Assembly: GCA_034440615.1 (NCBI GenBank)
Contig: JAOTOM010004862.1
Location: forward strand, 470,438 to 534,437
Origin: Ashinkailepas kermadecensis
Taxonomy: Eukaryota; Arthropoda; Thecostraca; Neolepadidae
DNA length: 64,000 nucleotides
Direction: 5' to 3'
Shown: positions 36,240 to 47,289 of the stretch, one piece after another
How the letters are laid out: each line of letters begins with the position of its first letter
Numbering within the stretch: the first letter of the stretch is position 1
Notes under the pieces: model-generated
Databases searched by the model: none
Seen by the model: only the letters and a program-made list of their open reading frames with translations
What the model was told of the DNA's origin: nothing
Position numbers and translations under genes: made by a program

Positions 36240-37350
36240 GTCATTTTTAGTTACAAAATCCCAAAGCATGGGAATCCCTGGAGGATTCACATTGGGAATA
36301 GTACTAAATACCTCTGGGACTGTGTAGGAATTCGACTGGTATTGCCTGCGATTCCCACAGGGATTCTATAGAATCCCACGGGGATTGTATTGGAATGATA
36401 AGGATTGAAGTGATTCCATGGGGATTTACGTCGGAACAATATGCAAGGGCATTGCATTCCCATAGGGACTGCAACAAGTCCCTCTGGGAATGAGTCTCAT
36501 ACCATGCGGAATCCCATGGGAATCGCATGGTGGACCCACAATGTTTATGTAAAATCCCATGCTGCATTCCCACAGGGAACCACATGAGATTCCTACACGA
36601 TTGTCTGATGGGGAATGTTTCACATCCTGACAAGGACCCCACCCGCGATTTGATGGGTCAATCCCATGGAATTTTTTTAAAACTAGGGTGCATGGTATAC
36701 TATAGAACAATTTTACTCCAAAGCAGGTTATTTAGGGGATGGCTGAGAAGGACCATATCAAAATCTTAGAGCCCGCCGTTCCTGAACACTCTTAGCTGTG
36801 CTTTCGGTCCAATAATTTTTCACCTCTCGTCCCTAGTGAAAAAAAATCCCATGGGAATGTCCCACTAAATCGCATGAGATTGTCCTTGTCATGATATGAA
36901 ACATTACCCATGAGATATTCGCGTGAGAGTCCCATGCCGTTCCCTATGCAAATCCTGGACGCTGCATGACCAACGCAGTCGATGGGCCGCTAAGCCCAAA
37001 TAGCCAACCAACCAACCCTATGCAACATCCTACAATGGGATTTTACACAATCCCAACAGGTGTACCGCGTGATTCCCATGGAATTATATATGAGATGAGA
37101 CTCGTTCCCAATGGGACTTGTCGTAGTCACTATGGGAATTCAATGCATATACATGTTGTTCTCATGGGAATCCTCATGGGAACACTTACAATTATTCTCA
37201 CATTCCAACAAGGTCCCAATGTGATTCTATAAAATTCCTGTGGGTATCGCATTTATATCAGTTGGATTCCTACACAGTCCCTGAGGGATTTTATGATATT
37301 TCCAGGATGAATCCTTCAGGGATTCCCATTGGAAAATCCCAGTGAGAAAG
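36240..37350. repeat. Degenerate repeat built on the palindrome ATTCCCATGGGAAT
   Basis: Words such as AATCCCATGGGAATCGCATG, GGGATTCTATAGAATCCCAC, ATTCCCACAGGGA and CCCATGGAATT occur every 20-40 bp in both senses, because the core is self-complementary. The tract is split by a 64-bp micro-retroposon at 36952-37015 and continues on the other side, so it once was a single array. Confidence 0.75.
36952..37015 (+). mobile_element. Micro-retroposon (64 bp), copy 2, with 10-bp target duplication
   Basis: ATCCTGGACGCTGCATGACC, AACGCAGTCGATGGGCCGCT, AAGCCCAAATAGCCAACCAA, CCAA. It is flanked by the perfect duplication CCCTATGCAA at 36942-36951 and 37016-37025. GCATGACC, CGCAGTCGATG and AAGCCCAAATA are shared with the LINE 3' end at 42363. 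The tail here is CCAA-type instead of CTAA. The host sequence is the ATTCCCATGGGAAT array. Confidence 0.93.
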
Positions 37351-38138
37351 CCTAGACACCGGTGGGATTTATGCACCAGCATAAACCCCTCTGGGAAGAC
37401 AAACGAACGATATTCGACATGTATATATGAGGAGTTTTCGCGAGGTCAGCCAACATGTTGCATCTCAGCCACTCCCGGCGCTCCCGCCGCGGGGTCGACG
37501 TTGTGGCGGCTGTCAAAAAGCAGCGCTGGCGCATGTCTGAGTCGTGGAAGCTAGTTGACTCCTTGCTTTACAGTTGGCAAGCAAAATAATACCAAATGTG
37601 GGGTAATATATAATGAAGAATGATGCTAAACTCAGAAAAAAATCCAACCTAGTCTAAGCTATTATTTCAGAAAAGCAGCAAATCAACTAAAAAGGTGTAT
37701 CCTTGAAGTTGAAGGTATCTTCAAGGAATTTTTCACACATAACGTACCTCCATAAAGCAAACAAAAAGGTTATGTTTGGTGAGATTAGGTTAGATTAGAC
37801 TTGTTTTATGTTTGAAAAAATGTCAAAAACATTTTTTGTCCGGAAGATTTTCCGTACAAAGATGATTCTTTCTTCCAAAACAGGGTGGGCTAAGTTAGAT
37901 TAGTTAAGTTATTCTCCCTTACTGAAAAGTATACATTTCCAGAGGAAATGAGTGGTTCCATCATGTTAAGAATATTCATAAACGATGTATCGGAAAAATA
38001 AATTCCCAGAATTCAAAATAATACTTAAACTCATACTTACCTCATATATATCATCTGGTCCTCAATTTTATTGAATTTAATCAATTTAATAAACCTTTAT
38101 TTCTCTATTTTATATCATTAAAACCTCAATTTAAATCC
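37351..38138. other. Unique-looking sequence and TTAGG-family fragment
   Basis: At 37740-38020 CATAAAGCAAACAAAAAGGTT, GGTTAGATTAGACTTG and AAATGAGTGGTTCCATCATG match the dispersed TTAGG-type family of 6660-7640 and 52430-53130. A GC-rich patch at 37440-37560 has no recognised product. Confidence 0.6.
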
Positions 38139-38507
38139 GTGATAGTTGGCGTGATAGTTCACTGGGATGGGAAATTCCTTCCCGGTGATGGGAGGGGAAA
38201 GTTGGCCGTGTTACTGTCATTGTCACTGATCTGCTACAAACTACAATCTGCTCCACCGAGCGTGGAGCAGATTGTAGCCCAGGACTACAATCAAGTCATG
38301 ATGAAGGACGAGCAGCAACGCCAATATCTGCTACAAGTTGTTGAGTGGCATCGCCGTCAGTTCCCCGACGCGAAAAAGATAGGGACTCTACTCGGCTCCT
38401 CCCATAATTTATTATTCACTGTACTGGTTAACAATGAAGATCATGGTCTTTTTACCTGTGGATTGTCAATCAATCTTTCATTTATTGTTTCGTTTTTATT
38501 TTACTGA
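38139..38507 (+). pseudogene. Possible transposon-derived ORF remnant
   Basis: A 122-codon frame begins MIVGVIVHWDGKFLPGDGRG and later reads VEQIVAQDYNQVMMKDEQQR. The VHWDGKxLPD-like segment reminds me of a motif in uncharacterised transposon-related proteins of animals; the QVMMKDEQQR segment is vaguely helicase-like. I cannot assign a family. The two halves are separated by a perfect hairpin (38241-38277) that may be a junction. Probably a decayed mobile element, not a host gene. Confidence 0.3.
38241..38277. other. Perfect 16-bp stem, 5-nt loop
   Basis: CTACAATCTGCTCCAC, loop CGAGC, GTGGAGCAGATTGTAG. It lies inside the putative transposon remnant and has no run of T after it. Confidence 0.95.
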
Positions 38508-39758
38508 AAACGCCTGACTCCCGTGTCGAACATCGCACTATTACTATTCGTGGGCGCAGAGACTCGAGTACCGCAATGTTCATTCACCCCACATGTGACA
38601 GTGGTAAATAAAGCCGTATAGGAATCATATTTGACATCAATCCTTTTCTGACCAATATGGACCGTTTTATGAAGAAGCACCTTGAGAAGATTATATTTTT
38701 AGTTTAGGTGTACTATTGAGGACCACCATAATGGGCACCTTAGGAATTGTCAAAATATTCTCTGAAATTCCGAGGAAAAAATATCTTGTATTTTTGCACG
38801 ATGGGTGAAATAGTACATTTTCAGACCATTTTCTCCTCTTTCAACCAGGTGTTTTTCACAACTGAGTCGTACACTGCTCCGGCACTGCCAAGCCTATTAT
38901 CGTTTCCTTCCCATGTCAACCCCTCTGTTGTCCGCCGTCATCAACGCCGGCGCCTTTATCTCTCTCGGAACCGCCACCGGGCTGGAGAGTATTGAGCTAA
39001 TGTACAGATGTGGAGTACGGATATATGTACGGAGGAGTGAGAGAGGAGACATACAAGAGACGAACACCTCGTGTTTTTGCCTTTATCACTCAGTCATGAG
39101 CAGTCAATAGAGACGCAATGTTTTTGTTGGCACAAAATGATAAACCTGCCTAACACTTGATCGCTGACACAAAGTGATCTTCATTTGTGTTATAGGTACC
39201 CACGTACCGCGCCAGATTCAATGTGTAGGTAATATAATCTGATTTAATAGTTGCGTTGATACCATGTTTGATGTCATTCAATACATGCCAGTTGTTCCGA
39301 AGTGCAATTGCATCGCTACGCGTAAATAAGCCCATTGGTGACCTATCGGTAATTAGTGACCTTGAAAATCGTGATGGTTTTTAAGGGAAGCTGTATGATG
39401 TACATTTAAAAGGTATGAATGTTTTTAGGAAAACGTTTTCCAATCATATGTGTGCATGTCATTGTTCTATCTCGTGTAGCTTTCCAATGGAAGAAAGCTT
39501 ACATGAAATGCGTCCTACCTGGAAAGGTCAAAATCGCAAAAAAACGTCATGAAGAGCGGACGGCCATATCGGATATTTAGAACGCATTAAAAAAATTGTT
39601 TGGTGAGCGAAATCATGCCACTTTTGTTTCCTCCGTCAAATTTATCAATTTTGACGGGCTAGAGGTCACGGGACGTCACGAGGTCACGAAGTCATGAGGT
39701 CGCGAAGTCATGAGGTCGCGAGGTGAAATGTAAGAAATATTGATATTTTATTTCGAAT

Positions 39759-42423
39759 GCCCCCCCCGCCCCTCCGACGAGGCACCACCTTTCCGTAGTG
39801 GTGGGGATTGTGTGCCCCAAGGACCCGGCGGACCAGGCCATCGGTCCAATGGTGAGGGGCGAGACTAAGAGTGCCTCACTTGTCTTCCATCCATTCGCTC
39901 CCATTCCAATGCCCATCTCATCTCAACATCCATGTCCTTCACCTGGCCCTGCAACACCAACTCTCCCTACTATGAGCAGGTAGGACAACATCCCCTGTCC
40001 TGTCCTCCAGCTCAGTTTTATCGGGGTAGTCGCGCCCCCTCGGTCCGTCCCCCGAGGTTGACGGAGTCCTGGAGGTTGAGGTTCCCGTCGCACGGAGCTA
40101 GTTGCGACGGGTGACCAACACGCCTCTTTGGTCCCGATATCCCGGAGGGGCGGGCGGGCCCGTAGGGCCCCATATGGGTCAAGTGGCTTGTCGCCTCGGG
40201 CCGGGGCCTGGGATTGTTCCCAGTGTCTGCCGGCCCGGCCGACTGGCGTCAAGGAGTGGGCGGCGCTGTTAGTGCGGTCGGGGTGGTGAGTCTCTCTCTC
40301 TCTCCTGGCCATACGAAGGCGCCGCCCGCCCCGTATGGTTCCGCGGACGTTTGGCGTCCTGCTGTCACGACAGCAGGCGTCCCCCCTGTAGGGCCCCGTG
40401 TGGTGGAACATCGCGCAGAGCTGAAACAAATCACTTACATGGCTTCTACTAACACATAAACCCACCCTCGGCCTTGTCTTGACTCGGGCGATTCATCGTT
40501 CCCGTCTTCCCCGTCCCATTCGCTAATCTCCTCGAACCCTTCTGTTAGGGATCCTCGTCCCATCGAGGCGACTCGATCTAACAATGAACCCGAACGTGAC
40601 ATCGAAGTAGATCCCAAGTTTGTCGATCCAACCGTCCTAATCTTGTCGAGTCCAGAACTCAGACTGTCCGACCTCAGTCCTTTCCAACGGCGTGAGGCCA
40701 CCGAGCGTTTTGGCACAGTGGTACGGTGCGACCGATTGAGTGACGGCGGCATCGAAGTGGAGTTTTCGGACTCGGAGGAGGCCAGGAGGACCCTAAATGC
40801 CAAGGTTTTTACGTTTTCGTATACCATTGAAGGGAAAATTTTGCAAAAAGCAGTACACATGATTGTGAAGACTCATCACTCCAAAAATTGTTCAAGAGGT
40901 GTCATCACTTGCCACGACCTACAAGGCGTGACACGTAAAGAAATTGTCCGCGGTCTGACAGGGTTCGGAGTCCTGGAGGCCAGGAGATTGAAAACAAAAG
41001 GGAAGGAGTTTTACATGATACTGACAACATCGTACTCACTTTTAATTCTCAAACACAACCTACACATGTGAGGATCGGGCATGTCAGGGTCAGGGTGCGT
41101 GCTTACCGACCCATCCCAATGAGATGTTTCGCCTGTCATAGGTATGGACACACCAGCCACCACTGCAGATCCAAGCCGAAATGTCCGCGATGTTCGTCCA
41201 CTGAGCATGCTGAGAATGCTTGCACAACTGAAACCTTGTGCTGCCCCGACTGCAATGGTGACCATTCTGCGTGTGACCGAGGATATCCGGTGTTTAAACG
41301 GGAGCAGGACGTCATAAAATTGAAGGTTGAAAAGGGGTATCATTCCGAGAGGCTCGGGAACTGGCGAAAGCGGTCACGACTAGCTCTTACGCTGCTGTGG
41401 TGACCAGCTCCGCGCATCCCCTCCCATCTCAACCATCCCAGAAAGGAGCAGACGTATCCAATGTACCAACATCACGAAACTGTGATCGTCCAGGTAGCAA
41501 TATGCTGGACAAAATGACAGCGCGACATCTGATTGATATGATGAAGGAGTGTGGCCTGGCTATCATCCAGGTAAAGCCAGGGGAGGAAATCCCGGTCGCA
41601 GTAGCTGGGGTTGCTGCAGATTGCATCGTGTCTGCTCGTTCTGCTTCTATTCAGTCGCGAGCTTCTTACAATGATCGGACGCAGCTCCGCCCCAACCAGT
41701 GCACGGTCGCCTGCCAGACTGCTACCCTCGAAACTCAGGTGAAAAAACCGACGGTGGCATCCACTCAAACAACTCCCGCAGAAGGTACCACCCCTATCTA
41801 CTATGTCATCTCTCCGATCGACCAGCTCATTGCCGTCATTGAGAATCCCGGTGCGAAGTGGAGCTCCCGACCTGACCGCGCGAGGTCGAGCAGAGCGATC
41901 TACGAGTGTGGCAACAAACATCGGTGGGGAAGGCGTAGTGGGAAAATGTTCCATGGCTGCGAGGCTCGGTATGCAAGAACGCTCACCGTCGGTACCGCGC
42001 GCACCACCTAGCCCCTCTGGATAAATAATGGGTCCACCTCCACCTATCCCATTAACAGGCCAGCCACTTACACCACCTACCAACCGAAAGCGGATACCTA
42101 TTTCGCCACCGACCGAAGCGAGGCCCAGGTCCCGTCCCCGCGCTGAGTCGCCCGTGATGAGGTACCCACCTGTAAGCCGAGACGTGTGGGATAGACGACC
42201 GTCCTGACCGTAACACTTGTGAACGCACCACAACATATCTTTAAACGGCTGACTGCGAAGAAATGTTTTAACGGAGATAGTATGCGGGGAATTACACCTC
42301 AGCATGACACTGTTTTACCACGATTTTACTTCTGACTTTCTATCAATAAGCTTGTTATGGGCGCTATATGACCATTGCAGTCGATGCGCCCTCTAAACCC
42401 AAGTAACGAACTAACTAACTAAC
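39759..42423 (+). mobile_element. ORF2-less LINE (half-LINE) inserted in copy B
   Basis: The insert starts with a C-rich leader (CCCCCCCCGCCCCTCCGACG), has a GC-rich 5' region of about 700 bp, one gag-like ORF1, then about 150 bp of 3' UTR and the tail AAGTAACGAACTAACTAACT. No endonuclease or RT is encoded. The 3' terminal 61 bp (42363-42423) contain GGGCGC at the start and GCGCCC 21 bp later, a potential hairpin, then CTCTAAACCCAAG and TAAC repeats. The flanks TCGAATG (5') and CGGACG (3') may be a worn target duplication. The insertion point is defined by alignment with copy A. Confidence 0.8.
40440..42206 (+). pseudogene. LINE ORF1 (gag-like, three CCHC knuckles), frameshifted
   Basis: The product is the nucleic-acid-binding protein of I/Jockey-like LINEs, which coats the retrotransposon RNA. 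A near N-terminal part reads SSPELRLSDLSPFQRREATE and VVRCDRLSDGGIEVEFSDSE (RRM-like fold seen in this family). After a frameshift near 41030-41070 comes the knuckle cluster CFACHRYGHTSHHC, CPRCSSTEHAENAC, CCPDCNGDHSAC. A second frameshift near 41345-41400 is followed by KAVTTSSYAAVV and a Ser/Pro-rich tail. An in-frame stop close to the first Met (40456) and the shifts make it a pseudogene, although recently decayed. Confidence 0.85.
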
Positions 42424-42695
42424 ACGGACGTTTTTCAGTTGATCCTTTTCCTCTGAAGTATATATCATTCGTCACCATTTCTGCTTCTTATTGATGAGAT
42501 ATCCATCGTGAAACCAAACCATGTCATTCTATTTATTTTTAAATAACGCCGGATGTCATAGCTCAAAAACCGTTGTCCGAATCGGGCTGAAATTTGCACG
42601 ACCGTGTCCAGAGCCCAAAACTACCCACTGTATACATTTTGGTCTCCAACAACATTGATGGGGTGAAGTGCATTGGTCGATCTGTCGTGGAACGC

Positions 42696-45600
42696 ACCAG
42701 GAAGGAAAAGTTGATGTTTTCGCTATGGTCCACGATTTGTTGGATTCTGTCAATGACTTGATGTGGACAGTCGTGGGTGATGCTCATTGACTGAAGGACG
42801 TATTTGGACTCTGAATAATTTTCTGCGTATCTGGCTTTACGCCTCATGAGAATAGAGATAGCGGCCAAAGTGGCCATTGCTTCAGCGGAGTAGGAGTTAT
42901 CCGGTAGACGCTTGGAAAGCTTAATGCCTGGTCCAGTGATGCCGATGCCTACCTTAGCCTCATGTTTCAACCCATCCGTGAATACGAATGTTTTGTGATT
43001 GTTGCCATCGGCCACCTTGTGGAAGATGCCAAGAATTTCCGCCGATGTGGTAGTGGATTTCTTTTCCGAGAGCAAGTACTCGACCGTTGGTTGACTGAGT
43101 GTCCAGAATGGCTTAGTGGGCGGTCGAGCTACAGTGGTTAGCATTGTGAGGTTAAGATCTGAGAGAGCCGTGGCCATTTGAATGCTATATGGTGGAAGTT
43201 TGTGCGTAAATAGACACTTGTCGTATCTGTCAGGCGTAAAGCAGCTCTGTGCCGGATTATTTTTCATGGATTTGATTTTGATGTGGTAGCGGCACAGCTG
43301 TTGTGTCCTCCTTAAGTAGAGTGGAGGTATGTTTGGGTCTCTTAGAAGACTGGCCATCGGTGTAGTGCTGAGGGCACCTGTCGCTGCTCTGATGCAGTTG
43401 TTTTGCATGATATATATTTTTTGCTCTGGCTTTCTGAAATGGTGGCAAAGATGATGCTGTTGTATTCTAGGATGGGTTGTATGATTGATTTGTAGAGTCG
43501 TAGTAGTATTTTCTTGTCTCCGCCCCAGTGTGTGCCTGCAAGTGCACGGAGTACGTTGACGCGCTTCGCGCATCCCTTCGATATGGAGGCGGTGTGTGCG
43601 TTGAAGCAGTTTTTCGTCTAAATGTACTTGTCCTAAGAACTTTATACTTTTTCACCTGTTCGATGGCATTGCCATCAATTTGGAGTAGAGTTGTGGGTGT
43701 GGGGGGCGGAGGCGACTGCATGTGACAGTGGCCGATTTTTCTGCGGATAGGGTGAAGCCCCACGTTTTGCACCATTGTACAATGTGGTCTAGACCTGCTT
43801 GAAAGTTTTCCTCAACTTTTAGGAAGCATTTTGCTGTCGTACAAATGGCTGTGCCGCCCGCGAAAAGTGAACATTGAAGTGAAGTGTCCGTGTGTTCAGA
43901 AAGTATGTCGTTGACCATGATGATGAAGAGGCTCGGTGAGAGCACACTCCTCTGCGCCAGGCCCTGCTCCTGAGGTGTGGTGTTTGATGTGACACTGCCG
44001 CATGGGACCTAAAGGGTCCTGTCTCTGAAGAAGTTGAGAATGAAGTGTGCCATGTGTCCGCCTAGCCCTATCTTGTGGACTTTGTGTGTCAGTGCGGACT
44101 TGTGTACTCGGTCGAATGCTGCAGTGATGTCTAAGTAGGCAGCTATTGTTGTGTTTTTGATGCGTAGAACACTTTTGATGTCGTGTCGTAGTCCAATGCG
44201 ATTGTCTGTCGTTTATTTTTCACACTGGAAGCTGCACTGAAAATCGTCGAGCAGATCGCTGTGTTCCAGAAAATATTTCAGTCATGTGTTGACCATGCGC
44301 TCGACCAGCTTACTAGCACAGCTAGTAAGTGAGATGGGCCTATAACATTTTGGGGTGGAGTGATCTTTGTGCGGCTTTGGCAATGGAATGACAACGCTTT
44401 CCCGCCAGGAGGCGGGAAAGGTGTCGCTTTGGTACAGATCATTAATGGCCGCTAGTAGGCACGTTAGAGGATTTTTGCTAAGATATTTAAAACAAACTGG
44501 TAATGGATGTCGTCGGGCCCAACCGACGTGTTTCCACACTTGCTGAGGGCATCGTGTAATTCGTGCATGGTAAATGACTGGCTATAGACCTCTCTGTTGC
44601 TAGAGCTAAAATTTGCTTTGGAGGCAAGGGCGCCTAGAGCGCTTAGTTTAGTTTAGTTATTTGGGCTTAACGGCGCGCCGACTACGAGGTCATTTAGCGC
44701 CCATAGAGCGCTTACTATAGTGGTGTCGTCAGTGTTGTTGCCAGATACGCTGGCGTAGTATAGTTTAAGGTGGTCTGCGACTTGTTGTGGGTCAGTAATG
44801 TCCTGTCCTTTCATCGTCAGCTGGGGAAAGGCTGTTTCAGGTTCAAACGCTTCATCAGGTTCCATATTCTGCCGGTTGGGTGAACCTATTTTACCGTGTT
44901 GCTGAGCTGATGGCCCTGATAATTGTCTCGATTTTGCTGTTCTCTAAAGTTGCTAGGTTGAGGTCCACATGTTCCTCGAATTTCGTCCAGTCCGCTCTTT
45001 TCAAGTTCCAAGACGGTCTGTATGGGGTGGAGTGGTGGATAGCGTCCGTGCTGAACCTAATTGTAATTGGGTGGTGGTCGCTCAGCCCGGGAACGTCTGA
45101 AACAGACCAGCCAAACAATGCGCTTAGTAGTTGGGAGCAGCACGATAGGTCAATACAACTGTCCGATCCTCCTAAGGTCGGGTTGTAGTGGGTGGCAGCC
45201 CCGGTGTTAAGAAGTACTAAGTTGTGATCCGAAACAAGCTGGTGAATTTCTCACGTTCTCTGGTGTCCATCCGATCGCTTCCTCAGGAAGGGGACTTTAG
45301 CATGAAAGTCTCCCATAATGAGAATTGGCGGAGGAGCCTGAAGCAGCAAGTTGCTCAGCTCCTGTGGTGTGGGGGTTGCACCTGACGGTGAAATGTATAG
45401 TGAGATGACTATGGCTTGGGAATAGGCTTTTTGGCTGACTGCTACGCAGTTCAGGGGAGTATTTAACGTTACTCGACGATGAGGTATGCTGTTTGCGATA
45501 AGTATGGCCGCGCCCCATTTCCAAAGTGGACCGTTTACGTTATGGACATGCCAAATATAACTTGGAATTTTGTTCCGGATGGAGTCAGAGTCTCGAAAGT

Positions 45601-45720
45601 GAGTTTCTTGGTGCGCACCTAGTAATGGCTTTTGTTGCAGGAATTTTGATATTCGAATTATATGACCTTGCCTGGAATTCTACCGGTGTTCCTCTGTAGA
45701 AAAAGTCCCATTGCCGAGCT
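42696..45720 (-). pseudogene. LINE ORF2: endonuclease, reverse transcriptase, RNase H (decayed, 3' truncated)
   Basis: Minus-strand fragments in order: an APE-type endonuclease (WKWGAAILIANSIPHRRVTL; ILIMGDFHAKVPFLRKRSDG near 45300; GLSDHHPITIRF near 45080); RT fingers (PLPKPHKDHSTPKCYRPISL, TSCASKLVERM near 44300-44400); RT palm (VLSPSLFIIMVNDIL then SLFAGGTAI near 43850-43945); RNase H (KTFVFTDGLKHEAKVGIGI, NSYSAEAMATLAAIS, SESKYVLQS near 42790-43000). The catalytic Asp pair of the palm is replaced by Gly-Gly and the third RNase H Asp is Glu. Frameshifts and stops separate the fragments. The frame breaks at NFSFL near 42696 where copy B begins. The protein would have nicked target DNA and copied the LINE RNA; this copy cannot. 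Confidence 0.9.
44646..44703 (-). mobile_element. Micro-retroposon (58 bp), copy 3, with 11-bp target duplication
   Basis: Minus strand: TGGGCGCTAAATGACCTCGT, AGTCGGCGCGCCGTTAAGCC, CAAATAACTAAACTAAAC. The flanks TAGAGCGCTTA at 44635-44645 and 44704-44714 are a perfect duplication. GGCGC at the start pairs with GCGCC 20 bases later. It sits in LINE ORF2 between endonuclease and RT. With its duplication it adds 69 bp, a multiple of three, but brings a TAA in frame, ending the local frame (ALNDLVVGAPLSPNN, stop). Confidence 0.95.
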
Positions 45721-47219
45721 CATTTAGTGTCTGTTGGTGCTCCTATTCTGGGGTGGTGTCGGTGTCGTGTTGGGGAGAAAGGTGGAGCCGGTAGACGGGG
45801 AGGGATGGGAGGTGACCCAGGCAGGGTGGTAACCTGGATTTGGACGCACGAGTCCTGGGAGGTGATTGGGTGGCGTGCCGGTGGGATTTGCGCTTGGGGG
45901 CGCGGAAGGTTCGGGTGGGAGTCCTTGGGCTGGGGTTTTGGGCTCGACGGGCATGGCAAGAGTAGTAGGTTCGGTCTGAGTGGTGGCCTCGGACGAGGTT
46001 TCAGGGTGGGTTTGGGTGTGTTTGCAGGAGAAGGTGGGGAGGTCGGTCTGGCAGGAGACGGCGACCGTGGACTTATGGGAAGGCTGGGTGGGGGCTGGGG
46101 AGGCCGTGGACCTGTGGGAGGTTTGTGTGGAGGTTGGTGTGGTCGTGGGCTTGTGGATGGTTTGTGTGGATCTTGTGGTGGCCTTGGGTCTAGGCCTTGG
46201 TTTGGGATGGCCGGATGGGTGTGGCGGGGGCCGGGGGTGAGGGAGGGAGTGGCGGGAAGGCGTCAGGGTGGTGGGGAGGACCCTGGTCGGTTGGAGGAGG
46301 TGTAGTGAAGGGTTACGGCCAGGTCCCGTGGGGGATGTGTGGGTGCCGGTGAGGGATGGGATGGAAACCGTGTCTGGGTTTGAGGGGTGTTGGGGGTGGG
46401 ATGGCGAGCGGTGGATGTGGGAGGCCGTGCCCGAGGTAGGGTGGTGGTGGGCGCAGGCCGGGTCTCAAGTGGGGTGGGAGGGGGAGGAAGCCCGGTCCGC
46501 GGTAGGGTGAGCGTGGGAGGCCGGGTCCGCGGTGGAGAGGGTGTGGGAGGAGGCCGGATCCAAGTTGAAGGGGATGTGGGAAAGGGCCGGGTCTGAAGTG
46601 GACTGGGTGTGGGAGGAGGCCGGGTCCGAGGTGGTGTGGCATGGGAAGAAGTGGTGAGCGGTGAGGTCGAGGGATGGTGGACTCGGAGATCGGTGCGGCG
46701 GTGGAGCCGAGGATCGGTGTGACGTTGAGGAAAAAGGTGTGCCGGGCTCCGGGAGCCGGCTGCTGGTGCGATGCTAGGGCAGGTGGGAGCTGGTGTTGGA
46801 GGTGGTGTGGGTTTAGGTGCGGGGAGCGTCGCTGCGTAGTTGCGCCAGGCGGTAGGTGCGGTGTGGGAGGGTGCGGCTGTGGAGGTGGAGATGTCAGTAC
46901 TGGAGATGGTTTCCTAGGTGTTGTCGTGCTATTGTATGTGGCACGCTGTGAGCTGCCGCATACCGACACACCTCCCTCCCGTATGCCCACTGTGAGCTGC
47001 CGCATACCGACACACCTTCCTCTCGTATGCCCACCTGGGGCAGTCGGGGTCGGTGGCGGAATGCGGCCCATCACAGGCTGCACATCTCCCTTCGGAGGAG
47101 TTGCAGTCGGATGCCGTGTGGTGACCGGCGCACTGGCTACATCGTGGTGTTGGCGACGCGTATGCGCGTTCGCCATGACCATAACGAATACGGAAGCGGC
47201 ACCGTGTTTGTAAAGGCAC
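45721..47219 (-). pseudogene. LINE ORF1 of the minus-strand element (CCHC knuckles, Pro-rich tail)
   Basis: Minus strand: RIRYGHGERAYASPTPRCSQ, CAGHHTASDC, GRCAACDGPHSATDPDCPRW give the zinc-knuckle cluster of an I/Jockey-like ORF1 (47030-47215). A 45-bp in-frame duplication (TGTGAGCTGCCGCATACCGA at 46946 and 46991 on plus) follows. Then comes about 1.1 kb rich in Pro, His and Leu (HPHIPHGTWP, GLLPHPLHRGPGL) with several stops. The N-terminal RRM-like part is missing, so the LINE is 5' truncated or too decayed. On the plus strand the same DNA appears as Gly/Trp/Val-rich frames, which are artefacts. Confidence 0.75.
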
Positions 47220-47289
47220 GTAGAGCCGTACCTTGTATGCCTTGTTATGAATGTGTATGTGTGATGGCAGTTGCAGTGAGTGAGTAAAT

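Larger units (their letters stand above)
38715..42695. mobile_element. Dispersed mobile element, copy B (inverse of copy A), interrupted by a LINE
   Basis: 38715-39760 and 42425-42695 together form the reverse of 23835-25880. Landmarks are GTCGTACACTGCTCCGGCAC (38866), GCGCCGGCGCCTTTATC-like sequence near 38945, TTGCATCGCTACGCGTAAAT (39308), CGGCCATATCGGATATTTAG (39560), ATGAGATATCCATCG (42494) and GGTCGATCTGTCGTGGAACG (42675). The element is split at 39758/42424 by a 2.66-kb insertion. Its outer edge at about 42695 lies directly against the broken RNase H end of the minus-strand LINE. Confidence 0.8.

Noticed and set aside
39923..40465. Minus-strand frame of 180 residues
   Set aside because: Antisense to the GC-rich leader of the half-LINE; no domain.
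45727..46596. Plus-strand Gly/Trp/Val-rich frames
   Set aside because: They are the antisense of the Pro-rich tail of the minus-strand LINE ORF1, whose zinc knuckles fix the true strand.
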